From: Candidatus Pacearchaeota archaeon
Lineage (GTDB): Archaea > Nanobdellota > Nanobdellia > Pacearchaeales > GW2011-AR1
Length of the DNA: 6,372 nt
Assembly (NCBI GenBank): GCA_016234025.1
Contig: JACQLL010000082.1
Location: 1 to 6,372, forward strand
Reading direction: 5' to 3'
Positions within the stretch are counted from its first letter, which is position 1; each line of letters begins with the position of its first letter. A program made the translations under genes and the position numbers. The notes below the pieces were generated by a model that worked only from the letters and a program-made list of their open reading frames with translations, had not been told where the DNA came from and ran no database searches. This document shows positions 1-4,644 of the stretch, piece by piece.

Positions 1-26
1 CCCGAAATCTTTGAGGGTTCTTGACG

Positions 27-115
27 TAGTCCACCAATAAATAAAGAGAACGAAGTTCTCTAATCTTCGCTTCTCACGAAGCTTCAGAAAACCGAAAGAT
101 TAAATTGGTGGACTA
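27..115. repeat. Nested palindromic element A upstream of rarA
   Basis: Seen directly: a perfect 12-bp inverted repeat, TAGTCCACCAAT at 27-38 and ATTGGTGGACTA at 104-115, encloses three further stems. These are AGAGAAC/GTTCTCT (45-51/55-61, loop GAA), AATCTT/AAGATT (62-67/96-101), and inside the last GCTTC/GAAGC (69-73/78-82, loop TCAC). All could form at once as a closed multi-branch fold. The element lies before the probable rarA promoter at 131-144, so it is probably not part of the rarA leader. A second copy of the left arm plus AAA occurs at 6356-6370, which suggests a dispersed repeat (MITE/REP-like). A structured small RNA cannot be excluded. The palindromes are certain; the function is unknown. 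Confidence 0.8.
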
Positions 116-130
116 TACTTTGAGACCTAA

Positions 131-144
131 ATTATTAAATAATT
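131..144 (+). promoter_or_regulatory. Probable TATA box of rarA
   Basis: The AT-only stretch ATTATTAAATAATT is centred about 25 nt before the ATG at 162. This is the spacing expected for a leaderless archaeal transcript. No Shine-Dalgarno-like sequence precedes the ATG, which agrees with that reading. Confidence 0.55.
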
Positions 145-161
145 CCACAACATATAATTTC

Positions 162-1367
162 ATGGATTTTAAAGAAAAGCCTTTGGCTTATAAAATGAGG
201 CCTTCGAGTTTGGAGGAGTTTGTCGGACAGGAACACTTAATTGGAAATGGAAAGCCGCTAAGAATCGCAATTGAAAAAAAAGTTTTGCCGAGCTCGATAA
301 TTTTTTGGGGACCTCCAGGTTGCGGAAAGACGACTCTTGCAAAACTCCTTTCACGTTTGACAGAAAGCGAATTTGTTGAGCTATCTGCGGTAAGCGCCGG
401 AAAAGATGACATAAGAAGAGCAATAGATAAAACGCGGCTCCTTCACAGGAAAATAGTTCTTTTTCTCGACGAAATACACAGGTTCAACAAAGCGCAACAG
501 GACTTTCTTCTTCCTTATGTTGAAAACGGCACAATCACATTGATAGGAGCGACGACGGAAAATCCTTCATTCGAGGTTATTTCTGCCTTGCTTTCCCGTT
601 CGAGAGTTTTCGTGTTAAACAGATTAAAAGAAGAAGATATAAAAAAAATAATATCAAATGCAATGAAAAGCGAGAAAGGTCTGAAGAGCAAGGCAATGTT
701 AAAAGAAGAATGTTATGACTTAATAGCGCAGTTATCGAATGGGGACGCGCGCTCTGCTTTAAACATACTAGAGATTGCTTCGACTTTGACAGAAGAAGAA
801 ATAACGAAAGAGATAGTAATCAACGCGGCGCAGAAAAAATTTTTAACGTATGATAAAGACGGAGAAGAACATTACAACATTATTTCTGCACTGCACAAGT
901 CAATGCGTGACTCCGACGCTCAAGCTGCTGTCTATTGGACGATGAGAATGATTGAAGCAGGAGAAGACCCTAAGTATATAATCAGAAGAATGATTCGCTT
1001 TGCTTCGGAAGACGTAGGAAACGCCGACCCCTTAGCGTTGAAAGTCGCGGTTGCTGCGAAAGATGCAGTCGAATTTCTTGGCTATCCGGAGTGCGACACT
1101 GCGCTTGTTCAAACAGCAGTCTATCTCGCGAAAGCTCCGAAGTCGAACGCAATCTACAAAGCGGTTCAAAAATCCAGAGAAGACATCGAGAAAACAGGCA
1201 ACCTTCCGGTTCCGCTTCACTTAAGAAACGCTCCGACAAAATTAATGAAACAACTAAACTACGGCAAGGGGTACAAGTATACCCACGATTACAAAGACGC
1301 AAAGGTCGAACAGAAACATCTCCCGGATGAATTAGAAGGAAGTGTTTATTACGAAGAGAAATCGTGA
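162..1367 (+). CDS. rarA: RarA/MgsA-type AAA+ ATPase (replication-associated recombination protein A)
   Basis: Predicted 401-residue clamp-loader-like AAA+ ATPase of the RarA/MgsA/WRNIP1 family, which acts at stalled replication forks and gaps. Visible motifs: Walker A GPPGCGKTT (50-58), Walker B with LFLDEIHRFN (100-109), sensor 1 GATTENPSF (129-137), an arginine-finger region LLSR (143-146), and sensor 2 GDAR (194-197). The C-terminal half carries the family tetramerisation-type region, including ASEDVGNADP and a normal C-terminus (QKHLPDELEG). It is slightly shorter than E. coli RarA (about 447 aa) but appears complete. I chose the ATG at 162 because a TATA-like box lies about 25 nt upstream and the homologous region begins just after it. 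The in-frame TTG at 105 falls inside palindromic element A and would add 19 residues unlike the family. The DoxX-like gene 63 nt downstream has its own promoter. Confidence 0.95.
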   Translation: MDFKEKPLAYKMRPSSLEEFVGQEHLIGNGKPLRIAIEKKVLPSSIIFWGPPGCGKTTLAKLLSRLTESEFVELSAVSAGKDDIRRAIDKTRLLHRKIVLFLDEIHRFNKAQQDFLLPYVENGTITLIGATTENPSFEVISALLSRSRVFVLNRLKEEDIKKIISNAMKSEKGLKSKAMLKEECYDLIAQLSNGDARSALNILEIASTLTEEEITKEIVINAAQKKFLTYDKDGEEHYNIISALHKSMRDSDAQAAVYWTMRMIEAGEDPKYIIRRMIRFASEDVGNADPLALKVAVAAKDAVEFLGYPECDTALVQTAVYLAKAPKSNAIYKAVQKSREDIEKTGNLPVPLHLRNAPTKLMKQLNYGKGYKYTHDYKDAKVEQKHLPDELEGSVYYEEKS

Positions 1368-1381
1368 TTGGCGTCAATAAG

Positions 1382-1390
1382 ATTTAAATA
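1382..1390 (+). promoter_or_regulatory. TATA box of the DoxX-like gene
   Basis: ATTTAAATA is centred about 45 nt before the ATG at 1431. A start site some 25 nt downstream would leave a leader of about 20 nt that contains the Shine-Dalgarno at 1420-1426. This separates the gene from rarA transcriptionally. Confidence 0.55.
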
Positions 1391-1419
1391 CAAGAACAAA
1401 TATTATTTATCAAAGATGA

Positions 1420-1426
1420 AAGGAGG
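1420..1426 (+). promoter_or_regulatory. Strong Shine-Dalgarno that decides the start of the DoxX-like gene
   Basis: AAGGAGG ends 4 nt before the ATG at 1431. It lies after the in-frame ATG at 1416, so it supports 1431 as the start. Most other genes in the window show no such site. Confidence 0.8.
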
Positions 1427-1430
1427 AAAT

Positions 1431-1787
1431 ATGGAAAACAAAATGCAAACGTTAAAAAAACTTAACTGGATTTTGCTAGGGCTTACTATGCTGGTTTCCG
1501 GTTTACTGAAACTCTTTATGCTGAAGCCGGCGGCAGTAGTCGGGATGCTGGCAGGTCTTGGATTTCCAGCACCAACTTTCTTCGCGTGGATTTTGATGCT
1601 TTCCGAAGTTGTCTTTGGAGTGGCAATTCTTGCAAGATGGAATCTTAAGTACACGACAATTCCTCCTGCGATAATATTGGTTGTAGCGGCCTTCACGGTA
1701 TACTGGGCTAACTGGACAAATATGCTTGTGCATCTCACATTGGCATCGAATTATCTGCTTCTTGGGATGATGGGCAAAAAAGCATAA
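1431..1787 (+). CDS. DoxX-like small integral membrane protein
   Basis: Predicted 118-residue membrane protein with about four transmembrane helices (roughly residues 11-30, 48-68, 77-94 and 99-114). The layout resembles the DoxX family: a first helix ending in SGLLKL, a following GFPAPTFFAWIL stretch, then a glutamate and glycine-rich second helix (LSEVVFGVAIL). DoxX-family proteins are linked to quinone- or thiol-redox systems in several organisms, but their biochemical role is often unknown, so the exact function here is not claimed. The start at 1431 is fixed by AAGGAGG 4 nt upstream. The longer frames from 1368 or 1416 add residues encoded by the promoter/leader. The gene has its own TATA box and is followed at once by T-rich terminator sequence. 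An FAD oxidoreductase of quinone-reductase type lies one gene away (2795-3838); a functional link is only a possibility. Confidence 0.8.
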   Translation: MENKMQTLKKLNWILLGLTMLVSGLLKLFMLKPAAVVGMLAGLGFPAPTFFAWILMLSEVVFGVAILARWNLKYTTIPPAIILVVAAFTVYWANWTNMLVHLTLASNYLLLGMMGKKA

Positions 1788-1801
1788 ATTTTTATTTGTT
1801 G

Positions 1802-1823
1802 TTTTTTTATCTTTGTTTTTTTT
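1802..1823 (+). terminator. T-rich intrinsic terminator after the DoxX-like gene
   Basis: Runs of seven T (1802-1808) and eight T (1816-1823) follow the stop codon within about 35 nt. Consecutive T tracts without a required hairpin are the usual archaeal termination signal. Confidence 0.7.
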
Positions 1824-1881
1824 GTAGTTTGTTTTAACAGAAATAGAAAGATAAATAAAGAGATTGCCTAAAATTTCGCTA

Positions 1882-1985
1882 CATCAAGACTCTGATGAAT
1901 CTTGAGAGTCGTCAAGATTTAAAAAACATCAAGAACTTTCAGTTCTTGAGTGTGCTCAAGACTTGGAAAGTTTTGACATCTTGAG
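1882..1985. repeat. Palindrome cluster B built on TCAAGA/TCTTGA
   Basis: This forms most of the 261-nt gap between two convergent genes. The hexamer TCAAGA or its complement TCTTGA begins at 1884, 1900, 1912, 1929, 1944, 1956 and 1979: seven copies in 101 bp. The copies pair into hairpins: AATCTTGA/TCAAGATT (1898-1905/1912-1919, 6-nt loop), TCAAGAAC/GTTCTTGA (1929-1936/1942-1949, loop TTTCA) and CTCAAGA/TCTTGAG (1955-1961/1979-1985). The last competes with CAAGACTT/AAGTTTTG (1957-1964/1968-1975, one G-T wobble). GACTCT/AGAGTC (1888-1893/1905-1910) is a further alternative. I see no reading frame worth calling here. The position, 3' of both neighbours, suits a REP/BIME-like repeat or processing site rather than an operator. 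Confidence 0.8.
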
Positions 1986-1991
1986 GTCCTA

Positions 1992-2016
1992 ACAGCAAGC
2001 TGTGGCGTATTAAACC
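1992..2016 (+). repeat. REP-like hairpin plus tail, copy 1
   Basis: A short hairpin ACAGC-AA-GCTGT (1992-2003) is followed by a tail ending GTATTAAACC (2007-2016). From 1993 to 2016, 22 of 24 positions match the complement of 3882-3905. The copy sits just beyond palindrome cluster B and about 30 nt past the stop codon of the minus-strand fibre gene. It resembles the small imperfect hairpins dispersed by IS200/IS605-related or REP-associated transposases, but no such transposase is in the window. Confidence 0.75.
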
Positions 2017-2048
2017 CAATTTGAAAATAAAAAAGGAAATAAGATTGT

Positions 2049-2714
2049 TTAGGTGCAGGGCGTTTGGGAGCGGTAGAGTTTTCCTGTAGCACCTACACAG
2101 ACATAAGCGTTTCCAGTTCCATTTAAGTCACTAATTTTTACATTCCCATTTATGTCAAGTTCTTCGGTAGGATTAGTTATTCCTATCCCAACACGACTTT
2201 CAAAATAATTTTTACCGAGGCCAGACTGATAAAAGCCGTATCCATCATTGCCTAAAATTTGTGCATTTATAGCAGTACCGTTTTGAGTTTGCCCTTGAAC
2301 AGATATTCCGCTATGACTTTTACCATAAACTCCCCTACCGTCCTGGGTTGCGCCTTCAACTGCGACTCCAGAGTTGCTTATCGCATCGATAGCTTGTATC
2401 TCTGATGTAATTATTAACTTTACAATATCAGGATGCGGGGGAACGCCTATCCCAACATTTCCGGTTATTTCCGAAATGGTAATAGCCTTATTTTTACCTA
2501 GAGATAGATAGTCACTATTAGAAGATAGGTTTCCATTTATTTCACAAACACTATCAGCATCACAGGAATTTGCTTTTATCGGTCCCCCTTGTCCTATTGT
2601 TGTTGTGTAAGGAGCAAAAAGCACGTTTGGCGTCATCACAGCGACGGTGATAGCCGATGTCAAAACAGCAACAATTACCGCGACAACTATCGTCATTTTT
2701 AGACTCTTTTCCAT
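2049..2714 (-). CDS. Membrane-anchored tail-fibre/adhesin-like repeat protein
   Basis: Predicted 221-residue surface protein. A short basic start and hydrophobic segment (about residues 8-27) form a signal anchor. A Cys pair follows (C51, C57). Two VGIG motifs (87-90 and 175-178), the second followed by NP-x(3)-LDINGNVKI, match the head-repeat pattern of phage tail fibres and related bacterial or archaeal surface proteins. Between them lies a 20-residue tandem repeat (115-134 and 135-154) sharing SG-(V/I)-x-V-x-G-x-TQ-x-G. The C-terminus is YVCVGATGKLYRSQTPC. The family suggests an extracellular, probably trimeric, beta-rich fibre; target and role are unknown. I place the start at the ATG at 2714, not the GTG at 2720, because AAAGGAGGTG sits just before it and overlaps that GTG. 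It is divergent from the oxidoreductase gene, with which it shares the intergenic promoter region. A prophage origin is possible, but no phage neighbours are seen. Confidence 0.75.
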   Translation of the reverse strand: MEKSLKMTIVVAVIVAVLTSAITVAVMTPNVLFAPYTTTIGQGGPIKANSCDADSVCEINGNLSSNSDYLSLGKNKAITISEITGNVGIGVPPHPDIVKLIITSEIQAIDAISNSGVAVEGATQDGRGVYGKSHSGISVQGQTQNGTAINAQILGNDGYGFYQSGLGKNYFESRVGIGITNPTEELDINGNVKISDLNGTGNAYVCVGATGKLYRSQTPCT

Positions 2715-2717
2715 TTT

Positions 2718-2727
2718 CACCTCCTTT
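2718..2727 (-). promoter_or_regulatory. Strong Shine-Dalgarno of the fibre-like gene
   Basis: Read on the minus strand the sequence is AAAGGAGGTG, with its GGAGG core 5 nt before the ATG at 2714. It includes the GTG at 2720, so that alternative start is unlikely. Confidence 0.8.
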
Positions 2728-2762
2728 CATTTGCTCATGAGATTTAAACTTTAAGTGGATAG

Positions 2763-2773
2763 ATATATAAAAA
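2763..2773. promoter_or_regulatory. Shared divergent TATA region
   Basis: ATATATAAAAA is centred about 27 nt before the plus-strand ATG at 2795, which fits a leaderless transcript of the oxidoreductase. On the minus strand the same bases read TTTTTATATAT and lie about 54 nt before the ATG at 2714. Starting there would give a leader of about 27 nt that keeps the Shine-Dalgarno. A second AT box (about 2742-2749) is nearer the minus-strand gene, but transcripts from it would start inside the Shine-Dalgarno. Confidence 0.6.
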
Positions 2774-2794
2774 CTTTATCGTTAATAAATCGAG

Positions 2795-3838
2795 ATGAAA
2801 AAAATAGTGGTAATAGGAGGAGGATTTGCCGGTTCGCACATCGCAAAGCAGTTGGAAAGAAAGTTCGACGTCATTCTAGTCGACACAAAAGATTATTTTG
2901 AATTCACGCCGGGGATTTTGAGAACGATTGTCGAGCCAGAGCATATAAGAAAGATACAAGTCCTTCATAAGAATTATTTAACCAAAACAAAAATAGTTGT
3001 AGATGAAGTTAAAGAAGTCGGAAAGAATTATGTTCAACTAAAAAACAAAACTATGAAATTCGACTATCTTGCAATTTGTTCCGGCTCAAGTTATAACGCT
3101 CCATTTAAAGAGCAAAGGGTTGTAACTGCGACGAGAGCGAAACATTTACTTGACTGTTACGAAACTCTTTGTGATGCTGATAAAGTTTTAATTGCCGGAG
3201 GCGGGTTGGTAGGAGTTGAATTAGCGGGAGAAATTTACGACAGGTATCAGGACAAGGCGGTAACAATAGTTCACGCTAAAGAAAGATTAATGGAAAGAAC
3301 GACGGAAAGGGCGTCTTCATATGCTGAAAATTATTTAAGAAAAAAAGGAGCGAAGTTTTTATTTGACGAACGCGTCGTGAAAAAAACCAGAGATAAATAT
3401 GTCACAAACAAAGGAAAGAAGATAAAAGCAGACATCGTTTTCCTCTGTACAGGGATTACTCCAAACTTCGATTTCATGAAATCAAAATTAAATTCCTGCC
3501 TTAATAAAAAGGGATGTATCGAAGTAAATGAGCATCTTCAATTAATAAATAATAAAAACATTTTTGCAGCCGGAGACATAAACGACAAGTCAGAAGAGAA
3601 GACGGCACAAAACGCTGAAAGACAGGCGAAAGTTGTGGTGAAGAATATAATTGCCATGGAGGAAGACAAACCTTTGTTGAAATATAAAACTAAAAAAACG
3701 CCTCTCGTAATTAGTTTGGGGAAACATAACGGCCTTTTTGTTTACAAAAATTTTACTATCACGGGAAGAATACCAGGTTTATTAAAAGGCATGATTGAAA
3801 AAAAAGAGATGGCGAAGAAAGAGAAATTGGATTGGTAA
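2795..3838 (+). CDS. NDH-2/FSP1-like FAD-dependent pyridine nucleotide oxidoreductase
   Basis: Predicted 347-residue two-dinucleotide-fold flavoprotein. The N-terminal FAD-binding motif is GGGFAG (8-13) with an acidic residue after the second strand (D30). The second Rossmann motif, for NAD(P)H, is GGGLVGVELAGE (135-146). A CTGITPN stretch (218-224) and the FAD-contacting AAGDI (258-262) follow, then a helix AQNAERQAKVVVKNI. There is no CxxC redox pair near the FAD site, so it is not a thioredoxin or glutathione reductase. Length and C-terminal VISLG...GLF...GRIPGLLK pattern fit type II NADH dehydrogenases and the AIFM2/FSP1 group, which pass electrons from NAD(P)H to quinones at the membrane surface. 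The electron acceptor here is inferred. The ATG at 2795 lies about 27 nt after a TATA box with no ribosome site, so the mRNA is probably leaderless. A T-run follows the stop. Confidence 0.88.
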   Translation: MKKIVVIGGGFAGSHIAKQLERKFDVILVDTKDYFEFTPGILRTIVEPEHIRKIQVLHKNYLTKTKIVVDEVKEVGKNYVQLKNKTMKFDYLAICSGSSYNAPFKEQRVVTATRAKHLLDCYETLCDADKVLIAGGGLVGVELAGEIYDRYQDKAVTIVHAKERLMERTTERASSYAENYLRKKGAKFLFDERVVKKTRDKYVTNKGKKIKADIVFLCTGITPNFDFMKSKLNSCLNKKGCIEVNEHLQLINNKNIFAAGDINDKSEEKTAQNAERQAKVVVKNIIAMEEDKPLLKYKTKKTPLVISLGKHNGLFVYKNFTITGRIPGLLKGMIEKKEMAKKEKLDW

Positions 3839-3862
3839 AAAAGTATCTTATCTTTCGAGCTC

Positions 3863-3869
3863 TTTTTTT
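3863..3869 (+). terminator. T-run terminator after the oxidoreductase
   Basis: Seven consecutive T begin about 25 nt after the stop codon. The run leads directly into the left arm of the fold-back at 3867-3880, so a transcript reading past the T-run would also form a long stem. Confidence 0.55.
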
Positions 3870-3926
3870 ATTCTCCATTTAGGTTTAATACCCCGCAGCT
3901 TGCTGCGTTTCCAAATGGAGAATAAA
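3867..3926. repeat. 14-bp fold-back C around a REP-like hairpin
   Basis: TTTATTCTCCATTT (3867-3880) and its perfect inverse AAATGGAGAATAAA (3913-3926) enclose 32 bp that contain the hairpin CGCAGC-TT-GCTGCG (3894-3907). The right arm is the first sequence that reads as transposase (codons from ATG 3915), so it overlaps the broken edge of that pseudogene. The left arm is a copy of that edge in inverse orientation. This could mark a deletion or insertion junction, a fold-back inversion, or an amplification/assembly artefact. Confidence 0.85.
3882..3906 (-). repeat. REP-like hairpin plus tail, copy 2
   Basis: Inverse copy of the element at 1992-2016. On the minus strand it reads GCAGCAAGCTGC, then GGGGTATTAAACC. 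The two copies differ at 2 of 24 positions. One difference, C here versus T at 2003, is balanced by G versus A at the pairing position (3906 versus 1992), so the stem is kept. Here the stem is 6 bp, one pair longer than in copy 1. Confidence 0.75.
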
Positions 3927-4220
3927 ACACTGAAAGGTTCTGTGTTTTACACAGATACATGGAAAAGTTATGTTGATTTGAAACAATATGGAAAACACAA
4001 CAAGATAAATCACAAGAAAGAAAAATACGTTAATGGAAGAATCCACATTAATGGCATTGAAGGATTTTGGAGTTATGCTAAAGAAAGATTTCATAAATAT
4101 CATGGAATCAAGAAACACAATTATCCGTTGTATCTGAAAGAAATGGAATTTCCTTTCAATCACAGAAACGAAAAGTTATTTAACTTGTTATTCGATATAT
4201 GTATAAGGAGGGCAGTTTAG
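3915..4220 (+). pseudogene. IS1595-type (ISXO2-like) transposase, C-terminal remnant
   Basis: The last 101 codons match the DDE domain of IS1595-family transposases. VFYTDTWKSY carries the second catalytic Asp. INH and then GRIHINGIEGFWSYAKERF carry the Asn/Glu region, and YLKEMEFPFNHRNEKLFNLL closes the domain. The N-terminal zinc-ribbon and the first catalytic Asp are absent, and full family members are usually at least twice this length, so it cannot be active alone. The frame is open upstream to 3795, but that part only overlaps the oxidoreductase gene in another frame and the hairpin, and is not transposase-like. The break coincides with the fold-back at 3867-3926. No matching terminal inverted repeat pair is visible. 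CpG looks scarcer than in rarA, as expected for foreign DNA. Confidence 0.85.
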
Positions 4221-4253
4221 TCCGGAATTGACCTAATCACCATAGAAGATAAC

Positions 4254-4261
4254 TTTATATA
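4254..4261 (+). promoter_or_regulatory. TATA box of the 80-residue membrane protein
   Basis: TTTATATA is centred 26-27 nt before the ATG at 4284. There is no Shine-Dalgarno (the intervening bases are mainly A and T), so a leaderless mRNA is likely. It lies just beyond the transposase remnant. Confidence 0.7.
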
Positions 4262-4283
4262 AATAGAAATTTTATTTTTTCTT

Positions 4284-4526
4284 ATGGGCGCAAAAGATTT
4301 TTTTAAGCCAAATATTTTAAAGATAGTGTTAACCATAGTCTTAATAACCCTGTTTAATCTTTATGCATATTGGTCTTGGACTAAGATTATGGTAGATTGT
4401 GCCACACCACCTTGCCCCTTACCAGCACAACCAGATTATCTTTTGCTTACATTGATTTCTTTAATCCCTGCTTACCTAATTTCTTGTTTAATTGGCTGGA
4501 TTATTGAAAAAATAAAATCAAAATAA
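4284..4526 (+). CDS. Small two-helix membrane protein, unrecognised
   Basis: Predicted 80-residue protein with two hydrophobic helices (about residues 11-30 and 52-74), a short polar N-terminus containing FFKP and a lysine-rich C-terminus (EKIKSK). The positive ends suggest both termini are cytoplasmic and the loop is outside. That loop holds two cysteines in CATPPCP (C39, C44), which could form a disulphide or bind a metal. I do not recognise the family and assign no function. A canonical TATA box at leaderless spacing and a clean ATG make it a credible gene despite its size. It is followed by palindrome D (4549-4591) and faces the CBS gene tail to tail. Like the adjacent transposase remnant it is AT-rich, so it may have arrived with that insertion, but nothing proves it. 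Confidence 0.7.
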   Translation: MGAKDFFKPNILKIVLTIVLITLFNLYAYWSWTKIMVDCATPPCPLPAQPDYLLLTLISLIPAYLISCLIGWIIEKIKSK

Positions 4527-4548
4527 TTCTAATGCCCGTCCGCTTACT

Positions 4549-4591
4549 TTGGATTTTTCGGACTTCGTCCGAACGTCGCACTAAAATCCAA
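4549..4591. repeat. Nested palindrome D between convergent genes
   Basis: A perfect 9-bp inverted repeat TTGGATTTT/AAAATCCAA (4549-4557/4583-4591) encloses a 7-bp hairpin TTCGGAC-TTC-GTCCGAA (4557-4573; one base is shared with the outer arm). It lies 23 nt past the stop of the 80-residue gene and 54 nt past the minus-strand CBS gene. It could act as a bidirectional 3' end structure for both, or be another dispersed palindromic repeat. The remaining 4592-4644 shows nothing notable. Confidence 0.8.
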
Positions 4592-4644
4592 CTTCTATCG
4601 AGGGAAACTAACAGACATTTAACGGAAAAATGCTCGGCTCGCTA

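Noticed and set aside
1..24. Possible C-terminal end of an upstream plus-strand gene (PEIFEGS then TGA)
   Set aside because: Only seven codons are visible and other frames are also open; nothing supports it as coding.
105..161. TTG-initiated N-terminal extension of RarA
   Set aside because: It begins inside the right arm of element A, runs through the probable TATA box and adds 19 residues unlike the family; the ATG at 162 fits better.
982..1377. Minus-strand 131-codon open frame
   Set aside because: It is antisense to the conserved C-terminal half of rarA and has no promoter or recognisable product.
1368..1430. Longer start for the DoxX-like protein
   Set aside because: The bases hold the TATA box and the Shine-Dalgarno, which point to the ATG at 1431.
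1788..2048. tRNA, small CDS or CRISPR in the longest gap
   Set aside because: No T-loop sequence, no evenly spaced direct repeats with unique spacers, and no open frame with start signals; the repeats are inverted and short.
1993..3905. Composite transposon carrying the fibre and oxidoreductase genes
   Set aside because: The inverted copies are only 24 bp and have no transposase of their own; dispersed hairpin repeats explain them more simply.
3795..3914. Upstream part of the open frame joined to the transposase remnant
   Set aside because: It overlaps the end of the oxidoreductase in another frame and then crosses a hairpin; the residues do not resemble a transposase.
4201..4240. Right terminal inverted repeat of the IS1595 element
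   Set aside because: Sequence around the stop codon (GGGCAG...GTCCGG) could be an IS end, but no inverse partner exists in the window.
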